From Enterovibrio norvegicus FF-33 (GTDB lineage Bacteria; Pseudomonadota; Gammaproteobacteria; Enterobacterales; Vibrionaceae): a stretch of 64,000 nucleotides of DNA. The DNA lies in assembly GCF_000286835.2 (NCBI RefSeq), contig NZ_AJYD02000011.1, forward strand, positions 125,311 to 189,310. The letters run 5' to 3'. The notes under the pieces are model-generated. The model worked only from the letters and a program-made list of their open reading frames with translations, searched no databases and was not told the DNA's origin. Positions within the stretch are counted from its first letter, which is position 1, and each line of letters opens with the position of its first letter. Position numbers and translations under genes: made by a program. This document shows, piece after piece, positions 18,783 to 27,164 of this stretch.

Positions 18783-18854
18783 TATACCCAAACAACCTCA
18801 AGATGCTGGATTCAGAATCATTCATCACGTTCAATTTGAGGTTGCTTGGATATA
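18783..18854. repeat. Intergenic palindromic repeat element
   Basis: The arms 18783-18800 and 18837-18854 are inverted copies with 2 mismatches in 18, around a 36-base centre. I recall very similar palindromes with CCCAAgCAACCTCAA arms scattered through Vibrio and Photobacterium intergenic regions. Only this one copy is in the window. It sits between the divergent csrD and LysR genes, where it could form a hairpin in either transcript. Confidence 0.7.
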
Positions 18855-18917
18855 TCTATCGTTTTTCACGTAGCGAAAGTGAACGCAAACTCGATACACA
18901 ATGGAAAGAATCAGTAG

Positions 18918-19796
18918 ATGGATTGGATTACCTGCGCCAAAAGCTATATCACCGTTGTTGAGATGGGTTCGTTGGCGCAAGCCGCAACCAAGCTCAACAC
19001 GTCCAGCTCTGCGTTATCAAAGCGCCTAGCATGGCTAGAAAACCAACTTGGTGTGCAGCTACTAAAACGCACCACCCGTAACCTCACCATGACGGATGCG
19101 GGACGTTTGTTTTACCAGCGAGGAAAGCTGTTACTCGATGATTGGACACAGTTAGTATCAGAAACCACCTCAACCTATGGTGAAGTCAGTGGGGTGTTGC
19201 GTATTGGTGCTCCACTGGCAACGGGCAGTCGATTGCTGGTAAACAACATCGGGGAGTTTCTTGCCACTTACCCCAATATTCAAGTTGAGCTGCACACGCT
19301 AGCGCCCGGTCAGTTACCTGACCCGAATTTAGACATAGTGATCACTCGCGAACTCGCGGATTTTAATTCATCCAGTTTTATTGCCACCAAGCTGTTTGAT
19401 TTCCAGCCGCGTTTTTTTGCATCCCCCACCTATCTCGCTCAACATCCACCGATCATTGAGCCCGAGCAACTGCTCCACCATAATTGCTTGCTGTACGGTT
19501 CAACAAGCCACCCACAAGAGCATGAATTTGAACATGGTCGTCGACTGCGTTTAAGCGGAAACTTTGTCTCGCCAAATCCAGAAGCGCTCGTCAATGCTGC
19601 CGTAGCAGGACTTGGCATTATTTTGGTGGGCGATGTCACCATCCGAAAAGAGCTCGACCAAGGATTGCTCGTTCCCGTCTTGTCCGATGTACGTCAACCC
19701 AAAAGCCCAGCCTACGCGTATTATCCCAAACTGGAATACAACCACACCAAAACACGATTGTTTATCGATTTCCTCAAGCAAAAAGTGGTGCATTAA
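18918..19796 (+). CDS. LysR-family transcriptional regulator
   Basis: 292 residues, normal family length. The N-terminal winged HTH (about 1-60) reads MDWITCAKSYITVVEMGSL, AAT.LN.SSSALSKRLAWLE and QLGVQLLKRTTRNLTMTDAG, all classic LysR. The effector-binding domain (about 90-290) has GVLRIGAP, VITRELADF and GLGIILVGD. The pattern fits the subfamily that includes AaeR- and DsdC-like repressors, but the ligand cannot be read from sequence. It is divergent from csrD and convergent with the PEBP gene. It has no counterpart at this place in V. cholerae as I remember it, so it may be part of a small local insertion. Confidence 0.9.
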   Translation: MDWITCAKSYITVVEMGSLAQAATKLNTSSSALSKRLAWLENQLGVQLLKRTTRNLTMTDAGRLFYQRGKLLLDDWTQLVSETTSTYGEVSGVLRIGAPLATGSRLLVNNIGEFLATYPNIQVELHTLAPGQLPDPNLDIVITRELADFNSSSFIATKLFDFQPRFFASPTYLAQHPPIIEPEQLLHHNCLLYGSTSHPQEHEFEHGRRLRLSGNFVSPNPEALVNAAVAGLGIILVGDVTIRKELDQGLLVPVLSDVRQPKSPAYAYYPKLEYNHTKTRLFIDFLKQKVVH

Positions 19797-19891
19797 CGAA
19801 GAAGCGCCAACGCATCACGCTGACGTTTGCATCATTGAACTAAGACAATGTCACTACGATAACCGTGAATTGCCAATAGAGAGCAAATTGG

Positions 19892-20464
19892 CTATTTCCG
19901 CGCCTTGGTTGGCGCGATTAACTGCGCCTCTCCCACTCGGTGTTGGAGAATATAATAGCCTGCGAGAGCTGGAGAACCATTGACGGGAACCCCCAGTTTT
20001 TCAACATCAAGCGCATAAACCGTGATCTGATAATTATGGGGTGATGCTTTGGGCGGTGGACATGCACCACCAAAACCGTGAAAGCCGAAGTCATTGCGCT
20101 GCATTTGCGCACCCGCTGGCATCAATTTGCCACCTTCATCACCGGCATTAAGCTGCAAATGATGGACATCGGCTGGAATGTTGATCATCGACCAATGCCA
20201 CCAACCACTGCCTGTCGGTGCATCCGGATCATACATGGTGACCGCGAAACTTTTTGTTCCTTCAGGAATATCTGTCCACCTAAGTTCGGGGGATTTGTTA
20301 TCGCCTTCGCAACCCCATTGATTGAATATCTGCTGTGTTTTTAACGTTTCACCTTCAACAACCTGAGGGCTAGTTAAGGTTAACGCTGACGTTCCCATCG
20401 ACACCAACACCATTGACAGGGCGATGCCTAATCCATTTCGTTTCGCTTTATTCATCGTATTCAC
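19892..20464 (-). CDS. Secreted YbhB/YbcL-family (PEBP-like) protein
   Basis: 190 residues with a signal peptide (basic MNKAKRNG, then LGIALSMVLVSMGTSALT). The mature part has the PEBP fold signatures: SPELRWTDIPEGTKSFAVTM, DPDAPTGSGWWHW and FGFHGFGGACPPP. Bacterial members are called Raf-kinase-inhibitor-like by fold only; their true role is unknown. An in-frame ATG at codon 4 is an alternative start. It faces the LysR gene tail to tail with 95 bases between them. Confidence 0.9.
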   Translation of the reverse strand: MNTMNKAKRNGLGIALSMVLVSMGTSALTLTSPQVVEGETLKTQQIFNQWGCEGDNKSPELRWTDIPEGTKSFAVTMYDPDAPTGSGWWHWSMINIPADVHHLQLNAGDEGGKLMPAGAQMQRNDFGFHGFGGACPPPKASPHNYQITVYALDVEKLGVPVNGSPALAGYYILQHRVGEAQLIAPTKARK

Positions 20465-20574
20465 TCCGATTGATTAATGCACGTTAGGGCGATCGAAGTA
20501 TCGTAGCGATGCATATGGATAAATGACTCATACCTAATACTTGTTGCACTTAATTCGTCATACCATCGAAACAA

Positions 20575-20600
20575 AAAAGCCCCGTAGATACGGGGCTTTT
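20575..20600 (-). terminator. Rho-independent terminator of ssb
   Basis: Perfect 10-bp stem (AAAAGCCCCG with its complement) around a 6-base loop. On the minus strand the stem is followed by a run of six T. It lies 27 bases beyond the ssb stop. Confidence 0.93.
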
Positions 20601-20627
20601 GAATGTCTTTAGCTAACTGATTTATTC

Positions 20628-21161
20628 CTAGAATGGAATATCATCATCAAAATCAGGCATTTCGTTGTATTGCTGAGGCGCCTGTTGCGGAGCCTGCTGA
20701 GGGGCTTTTTGTTGCGCAGGTTGCTGCTGGTAAGCAGGCTGTTGCGGCTGTTGCGGCTGGCCCCAATTACCTTGTTGCTGGTTTTGCTGCGCAGGCTGAC
20801 CTTGACCCATACCACCACCGGCACGGCTATCTAGCATCTGCATTTCATTCGCAACAATTTCCGTTGTGTAACGGTCTTGTCCGTCTTGGCCTTGCCATTT
20901 GCGTGTTTGCAGACGGCCTTCCAAATACACTTTTGACCCTTTTTTCAGGTACTCACCGGCAATTTCAGCTAAACGACGATACATCACCACACGGTGCCAT
21001 TCCGTCATTTCTTTGTTTTCACCAGTGCTCTTGTCACGCCACGTTTCTGAGGTCGCAACAGTCAGATTGGCAACCGCACCGCCATTTGGCAGATAGCGAA
21101 CTTCAGGATCGTTACCCAAGTTGCCAATCAAAATTACTTTGTTTACACCACGGCTGGCCAT
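20628..21161 (-). CDS. ssb: Single-stranded DNA-binding protein SSB
   Basis: 177 residues from the ATG at 21161 ([16 protein letters not shown]); a 33-residue upstream extension in frame is not credible. The OB fold covers about 1-110 with [22 protein letters not shown] and [11 protein letters not shown]. The tail is a Gln- and Pro-rich linker with short repeats (QQAPQQAP), ending in the acidic tip DFDDDIPF that recruits repair proteins. No LexA box is visible upstream, unlike the shared uvrA-ssb operator of E. coli. Here uvrA is more than 23 kb away. Confidence 0.97.
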   Translation of the reverse strand: MASRGVNKVILIGNLGNDPEVRYLPNGGAVANLTVATSETWRDKSTGENKEMTEWHRVVMYRRLAEIAGEYLKKGSKVYLEGRLQTRKWQGQDGQDRYTTEIVANEMQMLDSRAGGGMGQGQPAQQNQQQGNWGQPQQPQQPAYQQQPAQQKAPQQAPQQAPQQYNEMPDFDDDIPF

Positions 21162-21559
21162 ATTTTGCTCCCAAACCTTCTTCATTGCGTCATCAGGTAC
21201 ATTGCGCCACTCAGTGCGCGGATGACAATTCAACGGCGATGATAACAGAAGCCAGAACATTGATCACAGGCTTTCAATTGAAACTTCGAAGACCGCTCAG
21301 TCCCAGCGCAACATGATGAAAACCTCACTTTAAAGATGAAAAGTAGAAGGCATAAATCAGCGATAAGAACGAATTTGTATTAGACTAACAAAGAGTTTGA
21401 GATAGTTGCTGCGAGCAAAGCTCAGTCTGAGAGTTCTAAAAATGATACGAAAGGCTTTCCGATTGCGCTTTAGAATGCTGCGAAATGCGTTTTTTAATCT
21501 GTTACCGTGAGATAGCGAGGAAAAACGCGAAGTCATCATCAAAAGCATTAGGGATACAC
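21162..21559. other. Divergent intergenic region between ssb and the LuxR-type gene
   Basis: This 398-base stretch must carry the ssb promoter (minus) and the promoter of the LuxR-family gene (plus). I looked for a LexA site (CTGT-N8-ACAG) and a CRP site (TGTGA-N6-TCACA) and found neither. No convincing small ORF or hairpin terminator was seen. AGGG sits just before the ATG at 21560. Confidence 0.6.
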
Positions 21560-22237
21560 ATGCAGAACATTGAGACCACCTCTGACAAATACACGATTCT
21601 CCTTGTTTCCGAGCCAAGCATGACGATCACTGCGCTAATTTCATGCCTCGAAAAAGAAATTAAGAGTAGTGTATCTCTGGTAGAGAAGCAGACCATTAGC
21701 GAAAAGCTCGCTACCTCTTCAGGTCTGGTCTTGATCGATTTAAGCGCTTTTGAAGGCGATACCGTGAATTTTGTTAAACAGAGCCTGTCTCCTTTTAGTG
21801 AGCAGCATGTTTTTGCACTGTTTAATGCTCATGATTTATCTGCCAAAGAACTCGCCAGTTGGCCGTTTATTAAAGGCGTTTTTAAGAAAGAGGATGATCT
21901 CGAACACCTTTGCCACGGCATTGAAAAAATGTTGTCAGGTGAATATTGGTTGCCAAGGCAAAAACTGGCTGAGCTCATTCATTACTACCAACAGAACAAT
22001 AACAACGCCATCGACTACTCAGAAATCTGCCTGACCAACCGTGAGCAGCAAATTCTGCGCAAGCTCGTCACTGGCGCATCCAACAGCGAAATTGCGGATG
22101 GCCTTTTTGTATCAGAACACACGGTGAAATCGCACTTATATAATATTTTCAAAAAGATAAATGTTAAAAACCGCGTACAAGCTGTGTTTTGGGCAAAAAA
22201 CAATTTGTCAGTAATCGGATTAGACTATCAAGGCTAA
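21560..22237 (+). CDS. qstR: LuxR/CsgD/VpsT-type regulator, probable QstR
   Basis: 225 residues from the ATG at 21560 (AGGG upstream); an in-frame ATG at 21485 has no ribosome site. Residues 10-125 form a receiver-like domain without the usual acidic pocket, so phosphorylation is unlikely. Residues 158-215 are a LuxR-type HTH (LTNREQQILRKL, ASNSEIADGLFVSEHTVKSH, LYNIFKKI). At 130-133 it reads WLPR, the position where VpsT has its W[F/L/M][T/S]R c-di-GMP motif, so one motif residue differs. Position between ssb and galU matches QstR of V. cholerae, a competence and type VI regulator. A VpsT-like matrix regulator is the alternative, given the matrix genes just downstream. Confidence 0.7.
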   Translation: MQNIETTSDKYTILLVSEPSMTITALISCLEKEIKSSVSLVEKQTISEKLATSSGLVLIDLSAFEGDTVNFVKQSLSPFSEQHVFALFNAHDLSAKELASWPFIKGVFKKEDDLEHLCHGIEKMLSGEYWLPRQKLAELIHYYQQNNNNAIDYSEICLTNREQQILRKLVTGASNSEIADGLFVSEHTVKSHLYNIFKKINVKNRVQAVFWAKNNLSVIGLDYQG

Positions 22238-22484
22238 CCCACTGAGACCTTTCCCCTTTATAAGTAGGCGCTCATGTATCTTCATGAGTGAGACACTTAC
22301 CTAAGCGCTTTTACGCCATAGTTAGAATTGCAAAGCGTAGGTAAGCAATATCTAATAATTCCCCATAATTCGCTTGCCTCGTTGATGTTTGCACTGATGC
22401 GAGGACTGCTCCTCAATGTCGACGTACGCATCCCATCTATTCGTTTTGTGACTTAGGTATATTCAAAAATAGAGGGTTAGCATT

Positions 22485-23102
22485 ATGGCTAATATAAACG
22501 GTACCGCTTACGCGGAGACACTATTAGGCACCAGTGAAAGCGACAATATTTTCAGCTTCGGTGGAGATGATGTAAAAGTCGGCTACGGTGGAGACGATTT
22601 TGTCTTCGGTGGTCGAGGCCATGACACCATGACTGGTGGTGCAGGTAACGATTTCGTCAGCGGTGGTATTGGTAACGATATCGTTGGCGGTGGTAGCGGC
22701 GACGACATTCTGTTTGGCGGTGAAGGCCATGACATTGTATTGGGTGGCGTCGGTAACGATCTACTGTTCGCCGTATCGGGCAATGACGTGCTTTATGGCG
22801 GCGACGGTGACGACTGGCTAGTCAGCGGCATAGATAATGATTTCCTTGTCGGTGGCGCAGGAGCTGATACCTTCCTGTTCGATAACATTCTTGGTTTTCA
22901 CACTGGGAACGATCGTGTGGTTGATTTTGAAATCGGGGTCGATCTGCTCTTTATCAGAGCAACGGGAGATACTGATTTCGCTTCTCTTTCCATGACTCAG
23001 GTGGGCAGTAACACGCTCGTTGATCTGGCTGATGGTTCTAGTTTTATCCTGAACGGTATTACTGCTGCAGATCTCTCTGCCAGTGATTTCCATATTGTCT
23101 AA
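22485..23102 (+). CDS. Small RTX calcium-binding secreted protein, copy 1
   Basis: 205 residues made almost wholly of RTX nonapeptides: about ten units of the GGxGxDxux type between residues 26 and 128 (GGRGHDTMT, GGAGNDFVS, GGSGDDILF, GGEGHDIVL, GGDGDDWLV, GGAGADTFL). Such repeats fold into a parallel beta-roll on binding calcium outside the cell. There is no N-terminal signal peptide. The end (DLSASDFHIV) is the hydrophobic-acidic tail expected of a type I secretion substrate, and the transporter is encoded just downstream. No catalytic domain is present, so a structural matrix role like CabA of V. vulnificus is likely. Followed by its own terminator. Confidence 0.9.
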   Translation: MANINGTAYAETLLGTSESDNIFSFGGDDVKVGYGGDDFVFGGRGHDTMTGGAGNDFVSGGIGNDIVGGGSGDDILFGGEGHDIVLGGVGNDLLFAVSGNDVLYGGDGDDWLVSGIDNDFLVGGAGADTFLFDNILGFHTGNDRVVDFEIGVDLLFIRATGDTDFASLSMTQVGSNTLVDLADGSSFILNGITAADLSASDFHIV

Positions 23103-23422
23103 CAAACTCAAGGTCTAACACCTAATGGGCAATAACGAATTTGACCTATTGCCCATTTTTATTATCTCACAGTCCATTGTAAGTATTAAATAACTAGAAA
23201 CCCCTCCATATCAGACTGTTATTTCTGCATTGAATATTAGGCATTATTTTCCCACCACAACTCACCAATGAGACACCATTCTCGCGTCAACTCGTTCAAA
23301 GTGTTACAGCCATTTTTCGGCAAGCTCATGATGGCTAATTGCAGCTTGCCTAAGGCAACGTGCTGACCATGTCGGCCGTACATCATGACAAAGGTATGAA
23401 ATAACTATAAAGGGAAGAAGTA
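23103..23422. other. Intergenic region between the two RTX genes
   Basis: 320 bases. The first 60 hold a terminator (annotated separately). Further on, an 8-bp inverted repeat (GGCAAGCT at 23319-23326 with AGCTTGCC at 23343-23350) could be a regulator site or a leader hairpin for copy 2. AAGGGAAG precedes the next ATG. This points to a separate promoter for copy 2, but I cannot place -35 and -10 boxes. Confidence 0.55.
23124..23163 (+). terminator. Terminator after RTX copy 1
   Basis: An 11-bp perfect stem (AATGGGCAATA and its complement) with a 12-base loop, followed by a T-rich tract, begins 21 bases after the stop codon. Confidence 0.85.
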
Positions 23423-24040
23423 ATGGCTGACATTAATGGAACCGCAACTACAGATACGTTGGATGGAACCAGTGACACAGATGTAATCAATGGTTTAGGC
23501 GGTGATGACCGCATCATTGGCTATGGTGGCGACGACACGATATTTGGCGGTAGCGGTGATGATTTTCTGATTGGCGGTGGCGGTAATGACGTTATTAGCG
23601 GCGGGTCAGGTGACGATTACGTTGGCGGCGGTAGCGGCGATGACACCTTGTATGGCGGAGAAGGCAACGATGACCTTCTTGGTGGAACGGGGAACGATTC
23701 CCTTTACGCAGGTTCAGGCGCAAACAGATTGTTTGGCGGTTCAGGTGATGATTGGTTAGTCAGTGGATCAGGCAATGACTTTCTAATTGGTGGTGCAGGT
23801 GCTGACACTTTCCTGTTTGACAATATTCTTAACATGCACACTGGCAATGATCGCGTGGTGGATTTTGAAATTGGTATTGACACTATCTTTATCCGTGCAA
23901 CCGGTGACACTGATTTTGGTTCGCTCGACCTTGCACAAGCTGGTAACAATACTTTGATCAGTTTGGCCGACGGTTCAAACGTTATACTTAACAATATTTC
24001 AGTCGGGGATCTCTCTGCCGACGACTTTCAAATCGTCTGA
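23423..24040 (+). CDS. Small RTX calcium-binding secreted protein, copy 2
   Basis: 205 residues, aligning with copy 1 over the full length without a gap; I count 140 identical positions. It has the same design: no signal peptide, a run of RTX nonapeptides (GGSGDDFLI, GGGGNDVIS, GGSGDDYVG, GGSGDDTLY, GGEGNDDLL), the almost invariant block ADTFLFDNIL and GNDRVVDFEIG, and the tail DLSADDFQIV. Copy 2 keeps more canonical repeats than copy 1, so it may bind calcium more tightly. It is probably secreted by the transporter encoded next. The gene pair arose by duplication followed by divergence mainly in the repeat surface. Confidence 0.9.
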   Translation: MADINGTATTDTLDGTSDTDVINGLGGDDRIIGYGGDDTIFGGSGDDFLIGGGGNDVISGGSGDDYVGGGSGDDTLYGGEGNDDLLGGTGNDSLYAGSGANRLFGGSGDDWLVSGSGNDFLIGGAGADTFLFDNILNMHTGNDRVVDFEIGIDTIFIRATGDTDFGSLDLAQAGNNTLISLADGSNVILNNISVGDLSADDFQIV

Positions 24041-24058
24041 TTTAAGCAAGCTATACTC

Positions 24059-24092
24059 AAGGCAATCAGTGCATAAACTGGTTGCCTTTTTT
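24059..24092 (+). terminator. Terminator between RTX copy 2 and the transporter genes
   Basis: A 12-bp stem with one G-T pair and a 6-base loop, followed by a run of six T, begins 18 bases after the stop of copy 2. If it is leaky, it would let the substrate be made in excess over the transporter, a common arrangement for type I systems. Confidence 0.88.
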
Positions 24093-24162
24093 AGGGTCAT
24101 TTAAGCATTCGCTTCGTTGCAGTATAAAAAAGACAAAGTGATTAGAAATCATTGGATACGAC

Positions 24163-25875
24163 ATGTCTCTTTCTACAGAAAAACAGCTACAAACAACCAT
24201 CGAACAATGTAAAAAAGCCATGGTATTTGTTATCGCTTTCAGCTTTTTCATCAATATTCTGGTGCTGAGCGTTCCCATTTACATGCTGCAAATCTATGAC
24301 CGTGTCATCAGCTCTCGCTCAATAGACACACTACTACTGCTGACGATGATCACCGTGTTTGCCCTACTCACCATGGCAATACTAGAAAACGTGCGAACCC
24401 GCATCATGGTGCGAATCGGTGCGTGGTTTGATCAAAGCTTATCCCCCGACATTTTAAGCGGCAGCATTGCGCTGCAGCTTCGACAAGGGCTATCAGCCTC
24501 CGTGCAAAGTCTGCGTGATATCGCCGCCATTCGAGCATTTATCGGTGGCAATGCAGTCATACCCGCCTTAGATGCACCTTGGACTCCTGTATTCCTAGCC
24601 TTTGTTTTTCTCTTGCATCCTTTGCTCGGTATCATCGCGACGGCAGGGGCACTCATACTATTTTCTATCGCCATCATTAATGATGCCACCACGCGAAAAG
24701 CTCACAAAAGCGCTAACGAATCAGCGATTCTCGCCATGCAACAAGCAGAGTCAGCAGCCCGAAACGCAGATGCCATTGAAGCCATGGGTATTATGCCAAA
24801 CTTCATCAAAAACTGGTCTGAGCTGAATAACAAAAGCATCGATAGCCAAGTCAGCGCAAACTCCAAAGGCGCACTACTGACTGCCACGTCTAAATTCATC
24901 CGAATGCTGCTACAAATTGCGATGCTGGGTGTGGGTGCTTGGCTTGTCATCGAAAACGAACTCACTGCGGGCGCCATGATTGCCGGTTCCATTTTGATGG
25001 CACGCGCATTGGCGCCAGTAGAGCAATCCATTAGTGCATGGGGGACTGCTATCTCTGCAAGACAAAGCTATCAGCGCCTCAAAGAGCAAATCCCAGCGTT
25101 TCCAGAACGTGCCAAATCAATGCCATTGCCAAAACCACAAGGTGTCATATCGGTAGAAAAAGTGACCTACTTCCATGCGGGCCAACCTGAGCCAGTGCTG
25201 CATGGCATCACTTTCAAACTCAATGCCGGAGAAGCACTTGGGATCATTGGACCATCCGGTACAGGGAAATCAACACTTGCACGTTTAATGCTCGGAAACT
25301 TGACAGCAACTGCTGGCACAATTCGACTGGATAATATGGATGTGGCCAAATGGGATCCCGATGATCTTGGCCCCCATTGCGGCTATTTGCCACAAGATGT
25401 AGAACTGTTTCCTGGCACGATCCGTCAGAACATTGCACGCATGTCAGAAGGCGAGCCTGAGCTTGTCATTCAAGCCGCAAAACTTGCGGGCTGTCATGAG
25501 CTCATCTTGCGTCAGCGTCAGGGTTACGACACCGTTGTCGGCGAGCGAGGCCTTGGCTTATCAGGCGGTGAACGTCAACGTGTAGCGCTTGCCAGAGCAC
25601 TTTACGGCGACCCAAGCTTGGTGATCCTCGATGAAGCCAATGCCAACCTTGATGGTGTTGGAGAGATCGCACTACAGCGTGCCATCGCCTATCTTAAATC
25701 TCGCAAAGCCACTGTTATCTTAGTGGGACACAGACCCAGCATGATGCAATCGATGGACAAATTACTCGTACTGCAAGATAGCCAAGTTCGCGCCTTTGGT
25801 GAGCGAGACGAAGTACTCAAACCGTTAATGGAGCAAAGCGCAGCCATTTCTTCCAACAAAGGAGGGAAGCAGTAA
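24163..25875 (+). CDS. Type I secretion ABC transporter (permease/ATPase)
   Basis: 570 residues, the size of the PrtD/HasD group, without the N-terminal peptidase-like domain of HlyB-type transporters. The membrane domain spans about 20-300 (FVIAFSFFINILVLSVPIYML opens it and is the family signature). The nucleotide-binding domain has Walker A GPSGTGKST near 362-370, signature LSGGERQRV near 465 and Walker B LVILDEANANLD near 485. It should export the two RTX proteins in one step with the next gene and an outer-membrane TolC encoded elsewhere. Position corresponds to the transporter genes of the V. vulnificus cabABC operon. Confidence 0.93.
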   Translation: MSLSTEKQLQTTIEQCKKAMVFVIAFSFFINILVLSVPIYMLQIYDRVISSRSIDTLLLLTMITVFALLTMAILENVRTRIMVRIGAWFDQSLSPDILSGSIALQLRQGLSASVQSLRDIAAIRAFIGGNAVIPALDAPWTPVFLAFVFLLHPLLGIIATAGALILFSIAIINDATTRKAHKSANESAILAMQQAESAARNADAIEAMGIMPNFIKNWSELNNKSIDSQVSANSKGALLTATSKFIRMLLQIAMLGVGAWLVIENELTAGAMIAGSILMARALAPVEQSISAWGTAISARQSYQRLKEQIPAFPERAKSMPLPKPQGVISVEKVTYFHAGQPEPVLHGITFKLNAGEALGIIGPSGTGKSTLARLMLGNLTATAGTIRLDNMDVAKWDPDDLGPHCGYLPQDVELFPGTIRQNIARMSEGEPELVIQAAKLAGCHELILRQRQGYDTVVGERGLGLSGGERQRVALARALYGDPSLVILDEANANLDGVGEIALQRAIAYLKSRKATVILVGHRPSMMQSMDKLLVLQDSQVRAFGERDEVLKPLMEQSAAISSNKGGKQ

Positions 25876-27164
25876 TGGGCATTCCTGCTATTCGCCAACT
25901 CGCTTTGTTCGGTTTCGGTGTCATCGCACTTTTCTTTGGCACATTTGGTGTCTGGTCCGTATTTAGTCCGCTCGAGGGAGCATCTATCGCACCCGGCGTT
26001 GTTACTGTGGATAGTCAGCGCAAAACCGTGCAGCACCTTGAAGGTGGCATTATTGACAAAATAACCGTCACAGAAGGGGCAAATGTCACCAAAGGTCAAA
26101 CGCTTATTTTGCTTGATGACACACAAGCGCGTGGTCAATTGGAGCAATACAATAGTCGTCAGCGTAATGCATTGGCACGTGAAGCAAGACTGATCGCCGA
26201 GCGCGATAATCTCGACACGATTGTATTTACCGAGCAACTTGAATCAAATAAACAAGACCCACGCGTAGAGGAGATCCTCACCAATCAGCGTCGGATCTTC
26301 CAAGCCAGAAATGATTTCTACGCCTCTCAACAGGAAGTCCTAAAAACACAACTCGCGCAGAATCGCGCAGAGCTTGATGGACAGAAGCAGCGCTTCGTGA
26401 TTGAAAAACGTCGATTAGCCATCATTGGCGAAGAAATTGCTGGCAACCGAAAATTGGCAGAAAAAGGCTATGCGAGCAAGACTCAAGTGTTGCGGTTAGA
26501 ACGTGAGGAAAGCCAAATATTAAGTACCATCAGCCAATTGCAATCCAATGCTAGTCGCTTGGCACAAAACGTGGCTGAAAGTCAGGCTCAATTAAAAGAG
26601 CAAGAACTTGAACGTATTAAAGAAGTGGTGGAACAGTTACGTGAAACTCGGCAAGAGCGTTATGAATTAGATGAACAATTGGCAACGGCGCAAGATATTC
26701 TCAATCGCACAAAAATTGTTGCCCCACTGTCAGGAACGGTATTAAACCTTCAGGTGTACTCGGAAGAAGGTGTCATTTCCCCCGGGCAACCGCTACTCGA
26801 TATCGTGCCTAACAACGAAAGCTTGATGATTGAAGCGCGTGTTGATCCTTCAGATATCGACCAAGTACGCGCTGGCATGAAAGCACAAATCCGTCTTACT
26901 GCCTTGAGTATGCGAAGCATCAAGCCCCTCAACGGTGAGTTACTAACCGTGTCTGCAGATAGGCTCATCGATGAGCAATCAGGGTTGGCTTATTATCTGG
27001 CGCGCGTCAAGCTCATCGACAATGTTAACGAGCTTCTTAACGGCATCGTTCTTTATCCCGGCATGCAAGCTGAAGTCATGTTGCTTACAGAGCCTCGAAC
27101 TCCGATAGAATATTTGGCCAAACCACTCACTGAGAGCCTCAATCGAGCATTTCGAGAAGAGTGA
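25875..27164 (+). CDS. Type I secretion membrane fusion protein (HlyD/PrtE family)
   Basis: 429 residues. One N-terminal membrane helix (LALFGFGVIALFFGTFGVWSV) leads to the HlyD start pattern PLEGASIAPGVV and QHLEGGIIDKI. A long helical hairpin (about 95-275, rich in Glu, Gln, Arg and Leu) would reach TolC. The second lipoyl half and beta-barrel follow (TKIVAPLSGTVLNLQ at about 280), with the family motif PLLDIVPN. The start ATG overlaps the transporter stop (TAATG) and has GGAGGG upstream, so the two proteins are made in step. Confidence 0.93.
   Translation: MGIPAIRQLALFGFGVIALFFGTFGVWSVFSPLEGASIAPGVVTVDSQRKTVQHLEGGIIDKITVTEGANVTKGQTLILLDDTQARGQLEQYNSRQRNALAREARLIAERDNLDTIVFTEQLESNKQDPRVEEILTNQRRIFQARNDFYASQQEVLKTQLAQNRAELDGQKQRFVIEKRRLAIIGEEIAGNRKLAEKGYASKTQVLRLEREESQILSTISQLQSNASRLAQNVAESQAQLKEQELERIKEVVEQLRETRQERYELDEQLATAQDILNRTKIVAPLSGTVLNLQVYSEEGVISPGQPLLDIVPNNESLMIEARVDPSDIDQVRAGMKAQIRLTALSMRSIKPLNGELLTVSADRLIDEQSGLAYYLARVKLIDNVNELLNGIVLYPGMQAEVMLLTEPRTPIEYLAKPLTESLNRAFREE

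Noticed and set aside
19892..20464. PEBP-family protein as a kinase regulator
   Set aside because: The Raf-inhibitor name comes from fold similarity to eukaryotic proteins; this one is exported and no kinase partner is evident.
20628..21260. SSB with a 33-residue N-terminal extension
   Set aside because: SSB proteins begin at MASRGVNKV; the extension shows no conserved pattern and lies in the promoter region.
21162..21559. Search for a LexA site shared by ssb and its divergent neighbour
   Set aside because: No CTGT-N8-ACAG match was found.
22265..22290. Hairpin CTCATG/CATGAG after the LuxR-type gene as a terminator
   Set aside because: The stem is only six pairs and no T-run follows; it is too weak to annotate.
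22560..22870. Repetitive GGTGGC-like DNA as a CRISPR or simple repeat array
   Set aside because: Periodicity is 27 bases and in frame; it comes from RTX nonapeptides and has no spacer-repeat structure.
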